From: Gemella cuniculi DSM 15828
Lineage (GTDB): Bacteria; Bacillota; Bacilli; Staphylococcales; Gemellaceae
Assembly: GCF_000425665.1 (NCBI RefSeq)
Contig: NZ_KE384431.1
Span: 247,848-311,847 of the forward strand
Direction: 5' to 3'
Length of the DNA stretch: 64,000 nt
Shown piece by piece: positions 57,986-64,000 of this stretch (its first letter is position 1; each line of letters starts with the position of its first letter). Made by a program: the position numbers and the translations under genes. The notes under the pieces are model-generated. The model was not told the origin of the DNA. It saw nothing but the letters and a program-made list of their open reading frames with translations, and did not search any database.

Positions 57986-58017
57986 CACGCTTTCATGGAA
58001 AAGTAAAGCGTTTTTTT
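57986..58017. promoter_or_regulatory. Possible cre sites upstream of lctP
   Basis: On the minus strand ATGAAAGCGTGCTAC matches 13 of 15 positions of the cre consensus; a second half-like TAAAGCGTTTTTT lies next to it. About 270 nt from the lctP start, which is far for a direct roadblock. Confidence 0.35.
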
Positions 58018-58207
58018 AAGTATTCTTACAATATTTGTGAAAAATCCTATTATATCAAAGAAAATAATGAATATTTTTTTGAAAAATATTCATCGCTTCT
58101 TTTATAACAGAACAAATTATTTTTTTATAACACTTTTAAATAATTTTTTTATCGTTAATTTCTCAAAAATTTACAGCTATAAATTAATATCCTTTTTTAA
58201 ACAAGAA

Positions 58208-58239
58208 AAATATATCATTCCCAAAAGAATGATATATTT
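58208..58239 (-). terminator. Terminator after smpB
   Basis: AAATATATCATTC pairs perfectly with GAATGATATATTT around a 6-nt loop, 33 nt past the smpB stop. Confidence 0.8.
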
Positions 58240-58271
58240 TCAATTATAATTATAAGATAATAAATTACTTT

Positions 58272-58736
58272 TTAATATTTTTGTTTATCTTTTAATACTC
58301 TATTAATTTCTCTATTTGCTTCTTTCTGTTTAAGTATATGGCGCTTATCATAATTTTTTTTACCTTTCGCCACTCCTATCAAAAGTTTTGCATATCCATT
58401 TTTTATATATACTTTAAGTGGAATAATACTTATACCTACCTCATTTTGAACACTTGTTAGTATTGATATCTGCTTTTTTCTTAATAATAATTTCCTCACT
58501 CGTAATGGTTCATGATTAAATCTATTTCCTTCTTCAAAGTGAGAAATATGCATGTTATAAACAAATAATTCTCCACGGCGTGTTTGACAATATGAATCTT
58601 TTAAATTTATTCTACCTCGTCTTATCGATTTTATTTCCGTTCCCGTTAAAACTAATCCTGCTTCATATGTATCTTCTATAAAGTAATCATGATTTGCTTT
58701 TTTATTTTGGGCTATTACTCTTACTTCTTTTTTCAT
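58272..58736 (-). CDS. smpB: SsrA-binding protein SmpB
   Basis: SmpB carries tmRNA to stalled ribosomes. The 154-residue protein has [32 protein letters not shown] (in part), the NRFNHEP segment and a basic C-terminal tail ([21 protein letters not shown] in part). The tmRNA gene itself was looked for on both sides and not seen. It follows rnr by 12 nt, the usual pairing. Confidence 0.96.
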   Translation of the reverse strand: MKKEVRVIAQNKKANHDYFIEDTYEAGLVLTGTEIKSIRRGRINLKDSYCQTRRGELFVYNMHISHFEEGNRFNHEPLRVRKLLLRKKQISILTSVQNEVGISIIPLKVYIKNGYAKLLIGVAKGKKNYDKRHILKQKEANREINRVLKDKQKY

Positions 58737-58748
58737 ATATCTCTTCCT

Positions 58749-60872
58749 TTACTTTTTATTTACCAAAGATTTATGTTTCAAAATTTTAAAATCAATTTCT
58801 TGATTATCTATGTCAACATTATCAACTTTTACTATGACTTCATCACCAAGTCGATATACTTTTTTATTATGAGTTCCTATTAGGAGCATATTTTTTTCAT
58901 CATAAACATAATAATCATCTTTCATTGTTTTTATATGTGCTAATCCTTCAATTGTATTTTCCAGTGTAATAAATATTCCAAAACTTGTTATACCAGAAAC
59001 CACTCCCTTAAATCTTTTTTCTTGATATTTACACATGTATTCGCATTTTTTTATTCTATCTACTTCTCTTTCACAATCTACTGCTCTTTTTTCATATTCT
59101 GATGAACTTTCCGCCAATTTTGGAAGTATTTCTGAATAATGTTCTAGTGTATTTTCTTTTACATCTCCAACAAATAAATATTTCCTAATCATTCTATGCA
59201 CCAATAGGTCAGGGTATCTTCTTATTGGTGAAGTAAAATGTGTATAGTATTTTGTTGCCAAAGCAAAATGTCCTATGTTACTAGTCGAGTACCTTGCTTG
59301 ATTCATTGTTCTTAATAAAATCGTAGATAACATTGATTCTATGACTTCACCCTTGAATTTTTGCAACATATTAGATAACATGTATGGCTCCACCTTTTCT
59401 ATATTGCCTTTGGTTCTATATCCAAAATTTGCAGCTATATCGAAAAATTGTTTTAATTTTTGAACTTTAGGCTCTTCATGTATTCGATATATAAATGGAA
59501 CTTGCATCCAATAAAAATGTTCTCCTATAACCTCATTAGCACTCAACATAAAATCTTCGATTAACTTTTCCGCAGTTCCCCTCTCTCTTAAGACAATATC
59601 AAGAACATTCCCACTTTCATCTACCAATACCTTTGATTCGTCTTTGTCAAAATCTATTGCACCTCGTCTTTGTCGATTTTCTCTAATTTTTTTAGATAGT
59701 TCTAGTGCTGACTTTAACATAGAAATATACGGTTTATATTCCTTTATTGTTTCTTTAGAATTTTCATAAACTTCGTTAACTTTTTTATAACTTAATCTTC
59801 CTTTTGATTTTATCAATGCTGGATAAATATCATAACTATCAATATATCCTCTCTCATTGAATTCCATATCACAACAAATCGTATATCTCAAAACATGAGG
59901 ATTCAAAGAACAAATATTATTTGATAATTTTCTAGGTAACATAGGAACTACCCTGTCAACTAAATAAACACTACATCCCCTTCTAGCCGCTTCTTGATCT
60001 AAAAAACTATTTTCTTCTACATAATGACTCACGTCAGCTATAAAAACTTTTAATTTGTATCCTTTTTTAGTTTTTACTACTGAAATTGCATCATCTAAAT
60101 CTTTTGCATCATCCCCATCAATAGTAACCACCATTTCTTGTGTACAGTCTATATACCTGTCGTCAAATTTTATATCTTCACTTATAGTTTTAATTTCTTC
60201 TTCTACTTCAACAGGAAATTCATTGGGGATAGCGTGCTTATGAATGGTGGAAAGTATATCCATACCTGGATCATCCTTATGCCCCAATGTTTTTATAATT
60301 ATTCCTTGATGATCTTCAAAGCTAGTCTTTGAATAATATGTTATTTCTACAAGAACTTTATAACCATCATCCAAATTAAAATTTTTAGAATTTTCTATTT
60401 TTATATATTTTGAAATATTTTTATCATCACTTTTTACAAAAGAAAAAAATTTAGCATTAGTCAATGTTCCTACTGTATATTTAGTATTTCTTTCTACTAT
60501 CTTTTGAACAATACCACTTATATTTTTTTCATTTTTGTTTACATTATCTATTGTAACTAAAACTTTATCACCAGTCATTGCATTTTGAGTATAACCTTTG
60601 GGAATATAAATTTCTATTCCCAAGATATCTGAATACACAAAGGCAAATCCTTTTGCATGTACCTTAATTATTCCTTCAGCTTGAATTTTTTCCTTAGTAT
60701 AGAGAAATTTTTCATTAGGTAGCTGAGTTATTATCATTCTTTCTTCTAATCTTCCAATTTTTTTTATTAATGCTACAAATTCCTTAGCTGATTCTATATT
60801 CAATTTTTCTTTTAATTCTTCTACACTTAATATTTTATTTTCTCTAAATAATCTTAATATATTTTCTACCAT
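58749..60872 (-). CDS. rnr: Ribonuclease R
   Basis: RNase R digests structured RNA 3' to 5' and acts with SmpB/tmRNA on defective mRNA. The 707-residue protein has an N-terminal winged-helix domain, two cold-shock domains, the catalytic RNB domain with DGDDAKDLDDAISV (four acidic residues, about 255-268) and YTHFTSPIRRYPDLLVHR (in part), and a C-terminal S1 domain (GVVSGITSFGIFITL). An intrinsic terminator lies between secG and its start. Confidence 0.96.
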   Translation of the reverse strand: MVENILRLFRENKILSVEELKEKLNIESAKEFVALIKKIGRLEERMIITQLPNEKFLYTKEKIQAEGIIKVHAKGFAFVYSDILGIEIYIPKGYTQNAMTGDKVLVTIDNVNKNEKNISGIVQKIVERNTKYTVGTLTNAKFFSFVKSDDKNISKYIKIENSKNFNLDDGYKVLVEITYYSKTSFEDHQGIIIKTLGHKDDPGMDILSTIHKHAIPNEFPVEVEEEIKTISEDIKFDDRYIDCTQEMVVTIDGDDAKDLDDAISVVKTKKGYKLKVFIADVSHYVEENSFLDQEAARRGCSVYLVDRVVPMLPRKLSNNICSLNPHVLRYTICCDMEFNERGYIDSYDIYPALIKSKGRLSYKKVNEVYENSKETIKEYKPYISMLKSALELSKKIRENRQRRGAIDFDKDESKVLVDESGNVLDIVLRERGTAEKLIEDFMLSANEVIGEHFYWMQVPFIYRIHEEPKVQKLKQFFDIAANFGYRTKGNIEKVEPYMLSNMLQKFKGEVIESMLSTILLRTMNQARYSTSNIGHFALATKYYTHFTSPIRRYPDLLVHRMIRKYLFVGDVKENTLEHYSEILPKLAESSSEYEKRAVDCEREVDRIKKCEYMCKYQEKRFKGVVSGITSFGIFITLENTIEGLAHIKTMKDDYYVYDEKNMLLIGTHNKKVYRLGDEVIVKVDNVDIDNQEIDFKILKHKSLVNKK

Positions 60873-60890
60873 ATACCCTCCTTTAAAAAA

Positions 60891-60924
60891 ATAAACCTAA
60901 AATGCGTTCACATTTTAGGTTTAT
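60891..60924 (-). terminator. Perfect hairpin between secG and rnr
   Basis: ATAAACCTAAAATG pairs perfectly with CATTTTAGGTTTAT around a 6-nt loop; on the minus strand seven Ts follow and lead straight into the rnr GGAGG. It should stop most secG transcripts and act as an attenuator for rnr-smpB. Confidence 0.85.
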
Positions 60925-60933
60925 ACATTTAGT

Positions 60934-61164
60934 CTATAACTTTAACCAAGTAAGACACACTAGTGATATAAAAAATATTAGTCCTAATACAATTGTAATC
61001 CTTTGTAAAACTAATTCAGCACCTCTTACTTTTTGTTTTCCGAACAATTCTTCTGCTCCACCAGTAAGTCCAGATAGACCGCCAGATTTACTTTCTTGTA
61101 GTAATACTACTACAATTAGCAAAATACTGCTCAATATTGCCATTACCATTAAAAAAGTGTGCAT
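60934..61164 (-). CDS. secG: Preprotein translocase subunit SecG
   Basis: The 76-residue protein has two helices and the SecG core VVLLQESKSGGLSGLTGGAEELFG (in part). It assists SecYE in export. First of secG-rnr-smpB, with GGAGGAG upstream. Confidence 0.93.
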   Translation of the reverse strand: MHTFLMVMAILSSILLIVVVLLQESKSGGLSGLTGGAEELFGKQKVRGAELVLQRITIVLGLIFFISLVCLTWLKL

Positions 61165-61241
61165 ACTCTCCTCCTAAAATACTAATTCATTAATACAATA
61201 CACTTAATCATATCACATTTTTTTATAAAAAGCAAATTTTA

Positions 61242-62330
61242 TTAAACTATTTTTGTAAAGATGATCCTTCCTGATGAAGTTTGCAAAACACTTTGAACCT
61301 CTACTTCTATACTTTTTCCTACATGGCGTTTCCCATTTTCAACAACTATCATTGTTCCATCTTCTGTATAAGCCACACCTTGATTATTTTCTTTACCTTC
61401 TCTCAACACTTGCACTTTCAATTTTTCACCTGTAGTCAATATAGGTTTTACCGCATTAGATAAATCATTTACATTAAGAACTTTTATAGACTGTAATGTC
61501 GCAAGTTTATTAAGATTATAATCTGTTGTTATAATAGCACATTTATATTTCAAAGCATAATCTATCAATAGATTATCCACACCTTTATGTTCATTGTAAC
61601 TGTACTTATTATCAATTTCCAAATCTATTTCTTTCATCTTCTGCAAATCTTCAACACAATCTAACCCTAGTCGCCCTTTAGAGCGTTTTAGTGGATCCTC
61701 TGAATCAGATATAAGTTGCAATTCTTTTAAAACAAATTCTGGAACGATAACCTTTCCTTCCAAAAAGCCAGTTTTAGCCACATCATGAATTCTTGAATCT
61801 ATAAGTGCGCTCGTATCAATTATTTTTGCCAAAATTTCTGTTATTTTTTTATTTTTAGACTTAGTTTCTCTTTCTTTATTTCTATTTCCTAATTTAAATG
61901 ATGTAAAGATATTCAAGAATTCTCCACCACGTCTATATCCAAGCACTAATCCCAAATAACCGAATACTATATAGATAATTGCAGAAATAATTCTTCCCAT
62001 TATACCTGCTCCCGCTATAACATCTACCCCTGCAGAAAGTAACATTGCAAGTAACAGACCTAATATTAAGCCTATTGTAGTAAAAACAATTTTTTGAATT
62101 GGTGTTTTAGATAAACGATCTTCTATTCTTCTCATTGCTTCTATAAATCTATCAGAAAATAATAAAGACACTAATAAGAAAATTACAGCGGTCCCAGTTA
62201 TACCAATTAATCTTAAACTAGTTTCATTAATTGCTGGAAAAACATTATAGTTTAACAAAGCACTTGTCGCTAAAGTTCCTACTGTTATTCCCAAAAACAA
62301 TGAGATTATCATCAATATTTTTTTTAACAT
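61242..62330 (-). CDS. PIN-TRAM membrane protein, YacL type
   Basis: The start is the ATG of MLKKILMII, 8 nt from AAAGGAG; an adjacent TTG is less well placed. The 362-residue protein has four N-terminal helices, then a PIN-like nuclease domain with IDTSALIDSRIHD (first aspartate) and DYNLNKLA, and a C-terminal TRAM domain (GEKLKVQVLREG...GKRHVGKSIEVEV). Such YacL proteins are thought to bind or cut RNA at the membrane; the substrate is unknown. Confidence 0.87.
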   Translation of the reverse strand: MLKKILMIISLFLGITVGTLATSALLNYNVFPAINETSLRLIGITGTAVIFLLVSLLFSDRFIEAMRRIEDRLSKTPIQKIVFTTIGLILGLLLAMLLSAGVDVIAGAGIMGRIISAIIYIVFGYLGLVLGYRRGGEFLNIFTSFKLGNRNKERETKSKNKKITEILAKIIDTSALIDSRIHDVAKTGFLEGKVIVPEFVLKELQLISDSEDPLKRSKGRLGLDCVEDLQKMKEIDLEIDNKYSYNEHKGVDNLLIDYALKYKCAIITTDYNLNKLATLQSIKVLNVNDLSNAVKPILTTGEKLKVQVLREGKENNQGVAYTEDGTMIVVENGKRHVGKSIEVEVQSVLQTSSGRIIFTKIV

Positions 62331-62764
62331 CAAATCACTCCTTTTTATATTATTATTGTAATTAATTGATTTTTAAACTATATATTTCAAATCGACTATT
62401 CACATCTCTATTGTACTACATTCACCTAAAAATTAATATAAGTTTTGCAAAAAAATTAAAAATATTTTTAATGATTCATTGTAATTAATAAATTACTAAA
62501 TACAGTAATTAAGAAATTGAATTTTTTGAAAATACCAACACATATTTTCAATTATTTTATAAAAAAATAATTTATACTTTGAGATTACTTTATAATTTTC
62601 ATTTAAAAAATGTGATATTATTTTTCAATAACTTTCTTTCAGTCATAGTAACATTCCTTTTTATCACAATCCCTACTTTATTTTTAACAAAAGTCAATAG
62701 AATTCTTATAATACCTTCATTATCATCAAATAAAATTATAAAACTTTTATTTATACCACTAAAA
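62331..62764. other. AT-rich intergenic stretch upstream of the YacL-type gene
   Basis: About 430 bases. A TTGTACTACA motif lies at 62411-62420; on the minus strand it reads TGTAGTACAAT and may contain the -10 of the YacL-type gene. Two short frames here lack ribosome sites and are not called. Confidence 0.4.
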
Positions 62765-62790
62765 TGGACCTCTAAATATTTAGAAGTCCA
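62765..62790 (-). terminator. Terminator after the repeat-rich surface protein gene
   Basis: TGGACCTCTAAAT pairs with ATTTAGAAGTCCA (one mismatch), 21 nt past the stop. Confidence 0.7.
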
Positions 62791-62810
62791 CAAAAATATT
62801 ATACCTCAAA

Positions 62811-63602
62811 TCAATTTTTTACTAGTATCCCTTTTTCATCAAAAGTATAATATTTACCATTTATAAACAAAGTTTTGTTTTTTGCAGCTGCTCCTCCATC
62901 ATTTGGATCAAGATAATGCCATTTTTTATTGTTATCTTTCTTCCAGCCCGTTACCATTTCTCCAGTTCTTCCATCTAAATAATATGTTTTACCATCAATA
63001 TCCCACCAACCTACAGACATACGCCCATAATTAGTCCAGAAATAATACCATTTATTATTATATTTTAACCAGCCTTGTTTCCCACTTCCATCTACAGGAT
63101 CATAATAATGCCAGAATTCTCCAATTTTTTGCCATCCTGTTTTCATATCTCCATTTATTTGATCAAAATAATACCACTTTCCTGTGACATTTTTAATACC
63201 TGTCGTCATTTGGTAAAGATTAGGCGACTGTGATTGGAAATAATACCATTTTCCATTTATTTCTTCCCAACCAAGTGCTGCTGCACCGTTTCCTGGATAA
63301 AAATAATACCACTTCTGTTCTGAATTATTAAAATACCATCCCGTTACCATATATCCTTTTTCATTAAAATAATAAGTCTTTAATTTTATTTTTACAAAGA
63401 CGCCTTTTGCATATGTCCCATCATTAAATCTATACCACCAACCATTGTTATCTTTTTGCCAACTTCCATTTTTTTCTACTATTTCCTTAGGACTTAACAA
63501 CATATCTTGTGCTGAAATATCTTTCGCAATAGGAAGTGATAAAGAAAATAATAATGTACCAACTAATAAAATTTTTGTACAACTTTTTAACTTTCTGTTC
63601 AT
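62811..63602 (-). CDS. Secreted choline-binding-type repeat protein
   Basis: The 263-residue protein has a signal peptide (cleavage after ISA, about 31) and then almost only cell-wall-binding repeats of about 20-25 residues. Each carries W-Y-Y-F and a G-W or T-G-W: for example GKWYYFDQINGDMKTGW and NKWYYFWTNYGRMSVGW; about nine units. These resemble choline- or glucan-binding repeats of streptococci. There is no enzymatic domain, so it is a pure binding module or adaptor, anchored by wall or lipoteichoic acid choline. Target not known. Confidence 0.82.
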   Translation of the reverse strand: MNRKLKSCTKILLVGTLLFSLSLPIAKDISAQDMLLSPKEIVEKNGSWQKDNNGWWYRFNDGTYAKGVFVKIKLKTYYFNEKGYMVTGWYFNNSEQKWYYFYPGNGAAALGWEEINGKWYYFQSQSPNLYQMTTGIKNVTGKWYYFDQINGDMKTGWQKIGEFWHYYDPVDGSGKQGWLKYNNKWYYFWTNYGRMSVGWWDIDGKTYYLDGRTGEMVTGWKKDNNKKWHYLDPNDGGAAAKNKTLFINGKYYTFDEKGILVKN

Positions 63603-63694
63603 TTTTATTTCCTCCTAAAAATATTATTTATATATAAAACGGTATCATATTTTATACACTAAATCAAATAATAAAATCTTTTTCGCAATTTTAT

Positions 63695-63725
63695 AAGATA
63701 AGTTGTAAAATAAAGTGCAACAGTA
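63695..63725. mobile_element. Possible left end of the IS30-type element
   Basis: The stretch around TAAAGTGCAACAGTAAG lies 80-100 nt before the transposase start, where an inverted repeat end is expected. The other end is outside the window, so the boundary cannot be tested. Confidence 0.35.
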
Positions 63726-63800
63726 AGACATAAAAAAAGACTCATAAAGAACAATCGTGTAAAATGTTAATAACGACAAAAACATCACGGAGGTTCATAT

Positions 63801-64000
63801 ATGAGCTATAAATATCTTACCATAAAACAAAGAAATAATATAGAAATATTACTTGAAGAAGGCTACTCTATGAGAAAAATAGCTAAGAAAATAGGAGTAA
63901 ATGTATCAACAATATCACGAGAAATAAAGAGATGTAAAGATGGAACTTATACTTCAGAAGAAGCACAAAAAAACTATATAAAATTATCAAAATTGAAAGA
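63801..64000 (+). CDS. IS30-family transposase, N-terminal part
   Basis: The first 66 codons are in the window. The ATG follows CGGAGG. The product begins MSYKYLTIKQRNNIEILLEEG and continues MRKIAKKIGVNVSTISREIKRC, the helix-turn-helix of IS30-family transposases that binds the element ends. The DDE domain lies beyond the right edge, so whether the element is intact is unknown. Confidence 0.88.
   Translation, partial: MSYKYLTIKQRNNIEILLEEGYSMRKIAKKIGVNVSTISREIKRCKDGTYTSEEAQKNYIKLSKLK

Noticed and set aside
58037..58249. 70-residue plus-strand frame between lctP and smpB
   Set aside because: It starts at a GTG without ribosome site and runs through the smpB terminator; composition is plain AT-rich.
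57721..58271. tmRNA (ssrA) next to smpB
   Set aside because: No tRNA-like ends, no tag frame and no GC-rich structure in the region.
62579..62866. Overlapping short frames on both strands before the surface protein
   Set aside because: No ribosome sites, and they run across a terminator hairpin and into the surface protein gene.

Overview
The window is AT-rich, and most of its genes lie on the minus strand. The gene complement and order are those of a low-GC Gram-positive of the class Bacilli: hprK-lgt, comEA-comEB-comEC-holA, tsaE-tsaB-rimI-tsaD, sepF-ylmG-ylmH, gpsA-hup-folE-mtrB-like, secG-rnr-smpB. The staphylococcus/streptococcus mixture (lactate permease, choline-binding-type repeats, an IS30 element, CtsR control of groESL) makes a Gemella-like organism my best guess; no marker gene in the window proves it. 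TGA is a normal stop here (holA and der end with it), so the standard bacterial code applies.

Layout. 0-7 kb: start of a CitA/DcuS-type sensor kinase cut by the edge, uvrB, the cell-wall pair ddl-murF, then a small accessory patch with a secreted peptide, a one-helix peptide, a four-cysteine peptide and a DUF998 membrane protein. 7-17 kb: the DNA-uptake operon comEA-comEB-comEC-holA, mnmA with its cysteine desulfurase, and the t6A operon. 17-26 kb: secreted nuclease, amino-acid permease, alanine dehydrogenase, trxB, the hprK-lgt cluster, ppaC and msrA. 26-34 kb: YihY protein, a COG0523 GTPase, an NADP-type secondary alcohol dehydrogenase, a YugP-type protease, HAD hydrolase, der and an S1-domain protein. 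34-40 kb: phnC-phnE with rimM-trmD behind it, six tRNAs with their own promoter and terminator, and the separated phnD lipoprotein. 40-46 kb: division genes, AI-2E family permease, corA, an rRNA methyltransferase, rhodanese and thioredoxin. 46-53 kb: groESL, the interrupted NADH peroxidase, a TRAP-like protein, folE, hup and gpsA. 53-64 kb: an unknown three-gene operon, typA, lctP, smpB, rnr, secG, a YacL-type PIN-TRAM protein, a repeat-rich cell-surface protein and the start of an IS30 transposase.

The most unusual feature is at 48776-50137. An otherwise intact NADH peroxidase/oxidase gene has a single in-frame TGA exactly at codon 42, the position of the catalytic cysteine of this family. 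A perfect 8-bp hairpin with a G-led triloop follows 22 nt downstream, in the range expected of a bacterial SECIS element. It may be a selenocysteine codon, or simply a nonsense mutation; no selenocysteine machinery is in the window to decide. The second is a TRAP (MtrB) homologue in the conserved hup-folE-mtrB order that has lost most residues needed for tryptophan and RNA binding. Coordinates of short sites were counted by hand and may be off by one or two bases.
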